From Methylotenera sp. G11 (GTDB taxonomy: Bacteria; Pseudomonadota; Gammaproteobacteria; Burkholderiales; Methylophilaceae): a stretch of 64,000 nt of DNA. Both the position numbers and the translations under genes were made by a program. This document shows positions 45,032-53,571 of the stretch, in pieces. The DNA is taken from NCBI RefSeq assembly GCF_000799735.1, contig NZ_JUHH01000001.1, forward strand, positions 1,054,001 through 1,118,000, written 5' to 3'. How positions within the stretch are numbered: the first letter of the stretch is position 1; each line of letters starts with the position of its first letter. The notes under the pieces were generated by a model. That model had not been told where the DNA came from and searched no databases. It saw only the letters and a program-made list of their open reading frames with translations.

Positions 45032-45720
45032 TTTTTAGTTTTTCCAATATAGTTTTTTTTGATTTCCAGCAAGGCGAGCTGGGCTGCCTGCTGCTCAGCA
45101 AGCCGGCGGCTGCTGCCTTCGCCTACGGTGCGAATATCATGTTTCTGAATAAAACACTCCACTACAAACTTCTGGGCATGTGCTTCACCGCTGGTAAGCG
45201 TAACGGTGTATTCCGGCACGGCGATTTTTCTGCTTTGCAGCAACTCTTGCAGTAATGATTTGGGGTCTTTATCAATCACCTTCGGGTCGATCGTATCCAG
45301 CTTGGCTGCGTAAAGCCCAAGTACAAACGCTTCTGCGGCGTGAAAACCGCCATCGAGATAAACTGCGCCGATAATGGCTTCCAGCGCATCGGCCAGAATG
45401 GAAGGCCTGCGCCAGCCTGCGCTTTTCAACTCACCTTCACCTAATTTAAGCGCATCGCCCAGGTTAAGGGATGTCGCCAGTTCACTCAATGTTGCCTCTT
45501 TTACGAGCTGCGCGCGCAAGCGGCTCAAATCACCTTCTGCCAGTTTCGGGAAGCGCTGGTAAAGCTGATTGGCAATAATGAAGTTGAGAGCGCCATCACC
45601 CAGGAACTCCAGGCGCTCATTATTGTGGGCGCCAAAACTGCGGTGCGTCAGCGCCTGCGTCAGCAGATTAACGTGAGTAAAAGTATGCGACAGGCGCCTG
45701 GCTAATTCCTGCTGAATCAT
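45028..45720 (-). CDS. rnc: Ribonuclease III
   Basis: Double-stranded-RNA endonuclease of 230 residues processing rRNA and structured mRNAs. The signature ERLEFLGDGALN carries catalytic residues E38 and D42; the second cluster lies around ALEAIIGAVYLDGG. A C-terminal dsRNA-binding domain ends the protein. It lies upstream of era. Two repeat-derived hairpins further down the same transcription unit are potential substrates, which is inference. Confidence 0.97.
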   Translation of the reverse strand: MIQQELARRLSHTFTHVNLLTQALTHRSFGAHNNERLEFLGDGALNFIIANQLYQRFPKLAEGDLSRLRAQLVKEATLSELATSLNLGDALKLGEGELKSAGWRRPSILADALEAIIGAVYLDGGFHAAEAFVLGLYAAKLDTIDPKVIDKDPKSLLQELLQSRKIAVPEYTVTLTSGEAHAQKFVVECFIQKHDIRTVGEGSSRRLAEQQAAQLALLEIKKNYIGKTKK

Positions 45721-45744
45721 TGTTGACTTTTAAAATGCATGGTC

Positions 45745-46134
45745 TTACTTTGCATCACCCTGTGTAGAAAAATCAATTAACACACTGATATTGCCGGCAA
45801 TCGGTTTGACAACCTGATACTCCACATTGACGGTTGTACCGGAACTGGTTTTTTCAATCGTTAAATCTGAGCCCTTCACAACTGAAATATAGGCAATATT
45901 GGCCCGCTTATCAAAAGACTTTTTGATATCACTCGCACTCATCGTATCCAGAGGTTCCTGCTTCATGGCACTCAGCACTTTTTTAACCGACAGGAATTCC
46001 ATGTAGGCAGGCACAACCTTCATGCCAACCAGCGCAACGACAACAAGCAAAGCAGATACAACGACCAGGCCCATCAACGTCACACCATTCTGTGTTTTAT
46101 GGTCAGCGCGATAATTCTTCAAGTGATTTGTCAT
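45745..46134 (-). CDS. DUF4845 family membrane-anchored protein
   Basis: Protein of 129 residues starting at the ATG at 46134 with a short cytoplasmic tail and one membrane segment (GLVVVSALLVVVALVGM) that resembles a pilin-like N-terminus (QNGVTLMGLVV). The exported part includes KVVPAYMEFLSVKKVLSAM. The family is regularly found between lepB and rnc in betaproteobacteria, as here; its function is unknown. Confidence 0.85.
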   Translation of the reverse strand: MTNHLKNYRADHKTQNGVTLMGLVVVSALLVVVALVGMKVVPAYMEFLSVKKVLSAMKQEPLDTMSASDIKKSFDKRANIAYISVVKGSDLTIEKTSSGTTVNVEYQVVKPIAGNISVLIDFSTQGDAK

Positions 46135-46211
46135 GTTCTTCCCCGTGATTGATTGAGTTTGAGATGCTATTTTATATAACACGTATTGCTCAAAGCTATT
46201 TTGCAAAAATA

Positions 46212-46991
46212 TTAATGAATCGAATTACCTATTCTAGAACCCTGATCAAAATTCATCCAGATAAAAAACGCCTTGCCGACTAGATTTCTTTCCGGCACGA
46301 ATCCCCACACCCGGCTATCCGAACTGTTATCCCGGTTATCACCCATGGCCAGGTAATGTCCTGGCGGCACGGTAATCTCCTCATCCTTTAAGAATTTCCC
46401 GCCCAGGCTGTCTTCATCATAGCTGCCGACGACATCGTGGATCAGGATATCATGCTGTACGCTGTCCAGCTGTTCACGATATTTTTTCGCCACGATCACA
46501 TTGAGGCCAGCCATTACGTATTCATAATCACCGGCAAGGGCCTGCGGCACCGGTTCGCCGTTGATCGTCAGTTTTTTATCCTGATAGCGGATCCTGTCAC
46601 CTGGCAGGCCGATGACACGCTTGATGTAATCCACTGACGGTGCCGGCGGATAATGGAACACCACCACATCACCGCGTTGAGGCTGGTTCACCTCTAAAAA
46701 AGTATTGTTCAGTATCGGCACACGCAGGCCATAAGTGAATTTATTCACCAGGATGAAATCACCGGCCAACAAGGTAGGCATCATGGAGCCGGACGGGATT
46801 TTAAATGGCTCCACGATAAACGAGCGTACAAAAAACACGACCAGGATTACCGGAAAGAAGCTTTTTGCATATTCCACCAGAATAGGCTCATCTACGCCTG
46901 CCGGGCGCTTTTTCCTTAGCACAAGAATATCCAGCAGCCAGATAAAGCCGGTTACTATCAATATGACAATCATGAACAATGCGAACATCAT
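46212..46991 (-). CDS. lepB: Signal peptidase I
   Basis: Inner-membrane Ser/Lys protease of 259 residues that removes Sec signal peptides. Two N-terminal membrane segments are followed by the catalytic S69 in PSGSMMPTLL and K124 in YIKRVIGLPGD. The C-terminal box MGDNRDNSSDSR is intact. It lies 32 bases downstream of lepA, the classical lepAB pair. Confidence 0.97.
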   Translation of the reverse strand: MMFALFMIVILIVTGFIWLLDILVLRKKRPAGVDEPILVEYAKSFFPVILVVFFVRSFIVEPFKIPSGSMMPTLLAGDFILVNKFTYGLRVPILNNTFLEVNQPQRGDVVVFHYPPAPSVDYIKRVIGLPGDRIRYQDKKLTINGEPVPQALAGDYEYVMAGLNVIVAKKYREQLDSVQHDILIHDVVGSYDEDSLGGKFLKDEEITVPPGHYLAMGDNRDNSSDSRVWGFVPERNLVGKAFFIWMNFDQGSRIGNSIH

Positions 46992-47023
46992 GGCGTTTTA
47001 CCTTAATTTTGTATGTTTTAAGA

Positions 47024-48817
47024 CTACTTATCTTCAACCCGCAAAATGGCCAGGAACGCTTCTTGCGGGATCTCAACGCTGCCCACCTGCTTCATGCGTT
47101 TCTTACCTTCTTTCTGTTTCTCCAGCAACTTGCGCTTACGGGTAATATCACCGCCGTAGCATTTCGCCAGAACGTTCTTACGCATGGCTTTCACCGTTTC
47201 ACGCGCAATGATGTTGGCACCGATTGAGGCCTGAATCGCCACATCGAACATCTGGCGTGGAATCAGCTCACGCATCTTGGCAGCCACTTCACGGCCTCGG
47301 TAGACGCTGCTGCTCCGGTGCACGATCAGGCTTAGCGCATCCACGCGTTCGCCATTCACCATGATATCCAGTTTCACCAGATCCGCGGCACGGAACTCAA
47401 GGAACTCGTAATCCATACTTGCATAGCCACGGGAAACAGATTTCAGCTTATCAAAGAAATCGAGCACCACTTCATTCAGCGGCATCTCGTAACTGAGCAT
47501 CACCTGGCGGCCCATGTACTGCATATTGCGCTGGATACCGCGCTTATTGTTACACAAGGTCATTACCGGACCTACATAATCCTGCGGCATCAGCAGGTTC
47601 ACCACGATCATGGGCTCGCGGATCTCTTCAATACGCGAAGGCTCCGGCAGGCGGGACGGATTCTCGATCTGCACCACCTCACCGCTTTTAAGCAGCAGCT
47701 CATACACCACGGTCGGCGCAGTAGTGATCAGATCCATATCGTATTCACGCTCCAGGCGCTCCTGCACAATCTCCATATGCAGCAAACCAAGGAAACCGCA
47801 GCGGAAACCGAAACCCAGCGCAGTCGAATTTTCAGGCTCAAACAGCAGACTGGCGTCATTCAGGCTGAGTTTTTCAAGCGCCGTGCGCAAAGCCTCGAAC
47901 TGGTTGGACTCGACCGGATACAAACCGGCAAACACTTGCGGCTTCACCTCCTTGAAACCCGGCAGAGGTTCGGCAGCAGGCTTGCCGGCCAAGGTCACGG
48001 TATCACCGACTTTAGCAGCAGCCAGCTCTTTGATCCCGGCAATCACGAAGCCTACTTCACCCGCAGAGAGCGCAGTCTTTTGCAGCGATTTAGGCGTAAA
48101 CACACCCACCTGCTCGCACAGGTATTCGGCGCCCGTTGCCATCAGGCGGATTTTTTCCTTAGGCTTCAGCACACCGTCGATCACGCGCACCAGCATCACC
48201 ACACCAACGTAGTTATCAAACCACGCATCAATGACCAATGCTTTCAGGGGCTGGGCTACATCACCCTTAGGCGGCGGCACTTTAGCGATCACCGCTTCCA
48301 GCACATCGCGCACGCCTACACCGGTTTTGGCCGAACAGCGCACGGCATCACTCGCATCGACACCGATCACATCCTCGATTTCCTGGATCACCCGATCCGG
48401 GTCGGCTGAAGGCAAATCAATCTTATTCAGCACTGCCGTGACTTCCACACCCAGGTCAAGCGCTGTATAGCAGTTAGCCACGCTTTGCGCTTCTACACCC
48501 TGGCTGGCATCCACCACCAGCAAAGCCCCTTCACAAGCCGAGAGTGAACGGGACACTTCATAACTGAAGTCCACGTGCCCCGGTGTGTCAATCAGGTTCA
48601 GCTGATAGACCTGGCCATCATCCGCCTTGTACTGCAAAGCCGCTGTCTGCGCCTTGATCGTAATGCCGCGCTCACGCTCAATATCCATGGAATCAAGCAC
48701 CTGCGCCTCCATCTCGCGATCAGCCAGGCCACCGCACATATGGATGATCCGGTCAGCCAGCGTAGACTTACCGTGGTCGATGTGGGCAATGATGGAGAAA
48801 TTACGAATATTTTTCAT
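47024..48817 (-). CDS. lepA: Elongation factor 4 (LepA)
   Basis: Ribosome-associated translational GTPase of 597 residues. It begins [20 protein letters not shown] with the P-loop, followed by DTPGHVDF and NKIDLP. EF-G-like domains and the LepA-specific C-terminal domain ([18 protein letters not shown]) complete the family length. It is followed by lepB and preceded by the mucD gene, from which a long hairpin separates it. Confidence 0.97.
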   Translation of the reverse strand: MKNIRNFSIIAHIDHGKSTLADRIIHMCGGLADREMEAQVLDSMDIERERGITIKAQTAALQYKADDGQVYQLNLIDTPGHVDFSYEVSRSLSACEGALLVVDASQGVEAQSVANCYTALDLGVEVTAVLNKIDLPSADPDRVIQEIEDVIGVDASDAVRCSAKTGVGVRDVLEAVIAKVPPPKGDVAQPLKALVIDAWFDNYVGVVMLVRVIDGVLKPKEKIRLMATGAEYLCEQVGVFTPKSLQKTALSAGEVGFVIAGIKELAAAKVGDTVTLAGKPAAEPLPGFKEVKPQVFAGLYPVESNQFEALRTALEKLSLNDASLLFEPENSTALGFGFRCGFLGLLHMEIVQERLEREYDMDLITTAPTVVYELLLKSGEVVQIENPSRLPEPSRIEEIREPMIVVNLLMPQDYVGPVMTLCNNKRGIQRNMQYMGRQVMLSYEMPLNEVVLDFFDKLKSVSRGYASMDYEFLEFRAADLVKLDIMVNGERVDALSLIVHRSSSVYRGREVAAKMRELIPRQMFDVAIQASIGANIIARETVKAMRKNVLAKCYGGDITRKRKLLEKQKEGKKRMKQVGSVEIPQEAFLAILRVEDK

Positions 48818-48931
48818 GGTGTATTTTTAATATGTGACGATTTCAATAACTGGCTAAATTTTACAACCTGGTTCTACTGGTACTGATTCTATTTGGTATT
48901 AAGACAAGCCCGATTTCCATCCGACTTACCG

Positions 48932-48972
48932 GTTTAACAACAAGGGCGCTCTAGGCGCCCTTGTTGTTAAAC
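48932..48972. terminator. 18-bp perfect hairpin between mucD and lepA
   Basis: GTTTAACAACAAGGGCGC (48932-48949), loop TCTAG, and the exact complement (48955-48972). The GC-rich top with TTGTTGTT on its 3' side on either strand suggests a bidirectional or partial terminator. It would split the sigma-E operon from lepA-lepB-rnc-era. Confidence 0.65.
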
Positions 48973-49043
48973 TGAACAGCTCGGATTTTACAGCAAATTC
49001 AAAGTATTAACATCTACTGATTACCGCAGGCATGATGCAATGC

Positions 49044-50471
49044 CTATTTACCGACCGGAATTTTCACCGGCACGTACAAAGTGTTTTCACCGCGCAATAC
49101 CAGCAATGCAACAGACTTGCCTGCGGCAAACCCTGCCAGTTGCTTATTAAACTGTTCCAGGCTCTGCACCTCGGAGTTATTCAGCCCCAGGATTACATCG
49201 CCACGGCGAACACCCGCCTGGGCAACGGCTCCCTGCGCATCCAGAACCACCAGGCCATTTTTACCACTCAGCTTCTTGCGCTGCTGGGCGGTTGCCTCTT
49301 TGAGCACCAGGCCAATGCGGTTAACTTCCGGCTTGGCTGCAGGTTTTGCTGTCTGCGCAACCTCGGTGCCTTCGGTCGGCATTTCACCAACCGTAATATT
49401 CAGGGTTTTCTGGCTGCCCTTGCGCAGCACTTCTACCGCCGCAACCTTGCCGGGTTTAGCTGCTGCAACAGCACGCGGCAAATCAGTGGATGCGGTAATC
49501 GGCTTACCGTCAAACCTGGTGATCACGTCGCCGGCTTCAAGGCCACCTTTATCGGCAGGCCCGTTCTTTTCAACAGCAGAGACCAGGGCGCCATTCGTAT
49601 TTTTCATGCCAAATGATTCTGCCAGTTCTTTGCTCAATTCCTGAATGACGATACCGAGCCAGCCACGGTTAACCTTGCCGGTGGCTTTAAGCTGATTGGA
49701 CACATCCAGGGCCACGTCAATCGGAATGCTGAAAGAGAGCCCCATAGAACCGCCGCTGCGGCTATAAATCTGGGAGTTGATGCCCACCACCTCGCCGGCC
49801 AGGTTAAACAGCGGCCCGCCGGAGTTGCCTGGGTTGATCGCCACATCGGTCTGGATGAATGGCACAAAATTCTCCTGCGGCAATGCGCGGCCTTTTGCGC
49901 TGACGATACCGGCAGTCATCGTGTTTTCCAGCCCGAAAGGTGAGCCAATCGCTGCAACCCATTCGCCCACTTTCAATTTATTAGGGTCTCCGGTGGTCAC
50001 TTTCGGCAGGCCGGTGGCCTCGATCTTCACCAAAGCGACATCGGTACGCTTGTCGGCACCGATGATCTTGGCTTTGAACTCACGCTTATCCGACAGCTTG
50101 ACAATCACCTCGTCCGCCTCGGCCACCACATGCGCATTGGTTAAGATGTAACCGTCACTGCTGATAATAAAACCGGAACCCAGTGACTGCGATTTATATT
50201 CCTGCTGCGGTGCGCCATTCTGGCCTGGCACCTGCCCTGGCATAGGAATGCCGAAACGCCTGAAGAATTCCTGCATCTGCTCATCGCCGGGCATCCCGGG
50301 GAACGGCACAGCATTTTCCGCTTTCATATTCTGCGTAATGCTGATATTGACCACGGCAGGCCCTTGTGTCTCGGCCAACACGGTAAAGTCCGGCAAATCC
50401 TTGGCATAGGCATATGACTGAACCACAGCAATCAAACTGAAAGCAACTGCGGCAATCCAACTTTTCTTCAT
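49044..50471 (-). CDS. mucD: Periplasmic serine protease of the Do/MucD family
   Basis: HtrA-type protease and chaperone of 475 residues. A signal peptide (MKKSWIAAVAFSLIAVVQSY) precedes the trypsin-like domain with triad H114 (TNAHVV), D144 (RTDVALVKI) and S217 (GNSGGPLFN). Two PDZ domains follow. It degrades misfolded envelope proteins and in Pseudomonas dampens AlgU signalling. It is the last gene of the rpoE-rseA-rseB-rseC-mucD operon. Confidence 0.94.
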   Translation of the reverse strand: MKKSWIAAVAFSLIAVVQSYAYAKDLPDFTVLAETQGPAVVNISITQNMKAENAVPFPGMPGDEQMQEFFRRFGIPMPGQVPGQNGAPQQEYKSQSLGSGFIISSDGYILTNAHVVAEADEVIVKLSDKREFKAKIIGADKRTDVALVKIEATGLPKVTTGDPNKLKVGEWVAAIGSPFGLENTMTAGIVSAKGRALPQENFVPFIQTDVAINPGNSGGPLFNLAGEVVGINSQIYSRSGGSMGLSFSIPIDVALDVSNQLKATGKVNRGWLGIVIQELSKELAESFGMKNTNGALVSAVEKNGPADKGGLEAGDVITRFDGKPITASTDLPRAVAAAKPGKVAAVEVLRKGSQKTLNITVGEMPTEGTEVAQTAKPAAKPEVNRIGLVLKEATAQQRKKLSGKNGLVVLDAQGAVAQAGVRRGDVILGLNNSEVQSLEQFNKQLAGFAAGKSVALLVLRGENTLYVPVKIPVGK

Positions 50472-50521
50472 CTACTCACCTCGTTTAGTTTGAAATTACA
50501 CAAATCGTATCCACACCTGCA

Positions 50522-51016
50522 TCAATCATGACCGGTGATGTTTTGGTTTGAATTTTCACAGGAACCTGTATCACCTGCATGGCGCAGGACAACAGCACGG
50601 AATTTTTTGCCGTACGGTTTTTTGACCCGGCCAAAACCGACCAGATGCCCTTTCACCCAGGCAAACCCCAGCAGCAGCCCAAGGGCCGCACCCAGCATGA
50701 CGTAAAGCTCGTTATCCAACAGGGCATCAGCCAGCACTGCAGCAAGCAGCATGGTAAAAAGCGGCACGACATAAAGGTAAAAAGCGGAACTGAGTACAAC
50801 GCGCTCATCAATACCGACCACCACACTATCTCCGACATTGGCATTGATCGCGTTATCAGCCGCAAATTCATGGCTGTCATGCCCCAGAAGCCTGCCCCAG
50901 GTGGCATTACCGCAGCCGCGTTTCTGGCCGCAGAGGCCGCAGGCGGTGCGTCTTTCGATTTCAAGCATGACATGGTCATCGAAACGCTTTGTCACTACTG
51001 CAAATTCTTCAATCAT
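50522..51016 (-). CDS. rseC: RseC/MucC-family membrane protein
   Basis: Inner-membrane protein of 164 residues. The N-terminal cytoplasmic part has C26, C29 and C35 (TACGLCGQKRGCG), a Cys cluster conserved in RseC. Two membrane segments follow (FYLYVVPLFTMLLAAV and YVMLGAALGLLLGF). RseC proteins are linked to SoxR reduction and modulate sigma-E signalling. The context between rseB and mucD is exactly that of mucC. Confidence 0.88.
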   Translation of the reverse strand: MIEEFAVVTKRFDDHVMLEIERRTACGLCGQKRGCGNATWGRLLGHDSHEFAADNAINANVGDSVVVGIDERVVLSSAFYLYVVPLFTMLLAAVLADALLDNELYVMLGAALGLLLGFAWVKGHLVGFGRVKKPYGKKFRAVVLRHAGDTGSCENSNQNITGHD

Positions 51017-51054
51017 GGCTGTAAACTACACTATCCGGTTACTTTTAAATGCGG

Positions 51055-52056
51055 TTACTTTTTAAATACAACGGCATTGGCAATCTGGACGACCGTGGCC
51101 TCAGGCACTTCACCGATCACCGTCACTAGATGCCCGTTATTCACATTGGCATAAAAACTGGTGTTACCGGTTGTCGTCAGCACGTTTTTGGGCGCCGGCT
51201 TCTCTTTCGTCGGCTTCACCACAGGCTCTATAAACAGCGAAACGAATGCAAGGCCGTCGGAAAAGATCACGTGGATAACCGGCGCAGGCTTACCCTGAAC
51301 CTTACGGATCACCTGATCCACCTTGCGGTAGCCAGGAGGCAGCACTTTGATTTCCCAGTCGATCGGCGATCCGGGATCAGCAATTAATTCCTGCTCCTGC
51401 TCCATCACGTAGCTCTTGTTGTGATCTATCCTGGGCTTGAACCAGTCCAGCTCAACCGTCTTCATCAAGGCGACCTGGTTGAAGCCTATGCTTTCCAGGA
51501 TTTCATTGCGGTTATTGAGCATGACCGACTTCAGCAGCAAGCCATACTCGGTATCAACCCAAAATCGATAGCTGTAACGCAGCCCATCCTTGGGTTCCAG
51601 CACCAGCACCTGCGCAGCACGCCCCGCTATGCGCTCGGCCTCGCCACTGCGCAGCGTATAACTGGCACGGATAGAATCAAGGTCAGTGGGTAAAATCGCC
51701 GGAAACATATTCTGGGCACGGCGCTTTTCAATGAAAATCTTGCCGTTGCGCGGGTTGTAAATCACGACATTTCCGCTCTGGTTAAATACTTCGCGCGGCG
51801 AACCGTCCAGAACCACGTTACGTGCAAATTCATTCTGGCCATCGAACAGATGTGTAATCTCTACCGATTTCACCTGTTTGGCGGTCTGGCAGACAAAGAT
51901 ACCTTTGTAGCTCAAAGCATGCGCCGCAACTGCCGCTTTCTGCAAAACCTGCCAGGAATCCTCTTCAGAAGCATAACTATTTAAACTTGAGAGTAAAACT
52001 GCAATCAGTGATGCACTGGCAAGATTTCTGGCCAGGACAAAATACTTCATCAACAT
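51055..52056 (-). CDS. rseB: Sigma-E regulatory protein RseB/MucB
   Basis: Periplasmic regulator of about 333 residues that shields RseA from cleavage and senses mislocalised lipids. A signal peptide near the start leads to LQKAAVAAHALSYKGIFVCQ, the lipoprotein-localisation-like first domain. A second domain contains LPPGYRKVDQVIRK and FSDGLAFVSLFIEP. The ATG at 52056 overlaps the rseA TGA; a GTG one codon earlier is an alternative. Confidence 0.92.
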   Translation of the reverse strand: MLMKYFVLARNLASASLIAVLLSSLNSYASEEDSWQVLQKAAVAAHALSYKGIFVCQTAKQVKSVEITHLFDGQNEFARNVVLDGSPREVFNQSGNVVIYNPRNGKIFIEKRRAQNMFPAILPTDLDSIRASYTLRSGEAERIAGRAAQVLVLEPKDGLRYSYRFWVDTEYGLLLKSVMLNNRNEILESIGFNQVALMKTVELDWFKPRIDHNKSYVMEQEQELIADPGSPIDWEIKVLPPGYRKVDQVIRKVQGKPAPVIHVIFSDGLAFVSLFIEPVVKPTKEKPAPKNVLTTTGNTSFYANVNNGHLVTVIGEVPEATVVQIANAVVFKK

Positions 52057-52541
52057 CACTCCGTATAGCTCACTGATTGAATGTAATAAGAACTCGCAGA
52101 TGGCGCGGATGACTGATGCGCTGCCATGTATTCATTCGGAATGGCCTGTTCGACTGCCTCAGCTTTTGCCATTTCAATTGCAGGTACTGCGCTGCCGGGC
52201 TGCACTTGCTGCATCGCCATCCAGCCTACCGCCATCACCGCAGCAAAAGATGCCGCTATCGCCCACCTGGCAGGCAGCCTGTCTTTAACTTCTGACGATT
52301 TTTCTGCATTCACCTGAAGTGACTTTGGCGCCAGCACCGTAGGCTCCATATCAATCCTGTGCATTAGATTCTGCTTGAAATCCTTACTGAGCATCCGACT
52401 ACCGCGCATAGCATCGCCAATCAGATGGTATTGGCTCCAGGTTTCGGCTGACTGCCTGCTGGATTGCAATGATGACATCAGATGTCCGGCATCTTCCACC
52501 GCAATCTCGCCATCCATCAAAGCGGATATTTGTTCACTCAT
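52056..52541 (-). CDS. rseA: Anti-sigma-E factor RseA/MucA
   Basis: Single-pass inner-membrane anti-sigma factor of 161 residues. The cytoplasmic N-terminus MSEQISALMDGEIA and WSQYHLIGDAMRGSRML form the sigma-binding domain. One membrane span (WAIAASFAAVMAVGWMAM, about 93-110) is followed by a periplasmic tail. It holds RpoE inactive until cleaved. It lies 44 bases downstream of rpoE. Confidence 0.92.
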   Translation of the reverse strand: MSEQISALMDGEIAVEDAGHLMSSLQSSRQSAETWSQYHLIGDAMRGSRMLSKDFKQNLMHRIDMEPTVLAPKSLQVNAEKSSEVKDRLPARWAIAASFAAVMAVGWMAMQQVQPGSAVPAIEMAKAEAVEQAIPNEYMAAHQSSAPSASSYYIQSVSYTE

Positions 52542-52585
52542 TTTTTGCTCCTAAACACTAAACCAAGCTCCCACAAATTCTATTC

Positions 52586-53344
52586 TTACCAACGTTTATT
52601 CTCAGGCGTATCCAGCAACGGCCTCAATTTTAAGGCAATGGTTTCACGCGCCCTGAAAATGCGCGAACGCACGGTACCTATCGGGCACCCCATGATATTG
52701 GCGATCTCTTCATAACTGAGGCCTTCAATCTCACGCAATGTAATCGCTGTACGCAGCTCTTCAGGCAAACCCTCGACCGTATCGTTCACGGTCTGCGCGA
52801 TCTGCTTGGTCATCATGCTTGATTCAGGCGTTTCTGTGGTGCGCAGTTCATCACCGCTATCGAAATTCTCAGCATCTTCGATTTCAATATCGGTGCTCAC
52901 CGTAGGCCTGCGGCCGACTGAAACCAGGTAGTTTTTAGCGGTATTGATACCGATACGGTACAGCCAGGTATAAAAAGCACTGTCACCGCGGAAATTAGGT
53001 AAAGCACGATAGGCTTTGATGAATGATTCCTGCACCACGTCTTCGATTTCAGACTGGTCGCGGATCATGCGGGACAGCAGGCGCGCTAATTTGCGCTGGT
53101 ACTTATCCACCAGCAGACCAAAGGCACGCTTATCTCCGCGCTGCGCGCGCAATACAAGCTCATGATCGATCTCACGATTACCTGGAGTTGGAGTAATAGC
53201 CACTACTGTAAGATTTCCTGTAGTCTCAGTCTTATTTTGTTCAATTTTATTATCACGCCTGCCGACCTCATTAGTATACCCTTGCGACGAAGGTTGCATG
53301 AAGTTTAATTGCGTAAATTCCTGTATTTTACCGGGCTGTATCAT
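52586..53344 (-). CDS. rpoE: RNA polymerase sigma factor RpoE (AlgU)
   Basis: ECF sigma factor for envelope stress. The core (REIDHELVLRAQRGDKRAFG, region 2 with SEIEDVVQESFIKAYRAL, region 4 with LREIEGLSYEEIANIMGC) is standard. From the ATG at 53344 it has 252 residues, about 50 more than usual at the N-terminus. A GTG at 53203 with AGGAAA upstream would give a normal-sized protein, so the true start is uncertain. It begins the rpoE-rseA-rseB-rseC-mucD operon and is divergent from nadB. Confidence 0.93.
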   Translation of the reverse strand: MIQPGKIQEFTQLNFMQPSSQGYTNEVGRRDNKIEQNKTETTGNLTVVAITPTPGNREIDHELVLRAQRGDKRAFGLLVDKYQRKLARLLSRMIRDQSEIEDVVQESFIKAYRALPNFRGDSAFYTWLYRIGINTAKNYLVSVGRRPTVSTDIEIEDAENFDSGDELRTTETPESSMMTKQIAQTVNDTVEGLPEELRTAITLREIEGLSYEEIANIMGCPIGTVRSRIFRARETIALKLRPLLDTPENKRW

Positions 53345-53571
53345 TAGTTATTCCCTCACTGTCATTAGGGTATTTCCATTCATTGAAATTAGCAACTTGA
53401 ATCAACAAAAACACCCTTTACTCATTAATAACCTAAAGCACTTGCTTTTCATCCCTGCTGCACTATTTCATGCTTGCTGCACTATTGCTATTGCCTTTTA
53501 CAGTGACCGCGATACACTCTCGTTAGTTCCTCCTGAGTTCAATTTACCTCACCCCTACAGATTAAAAACCT

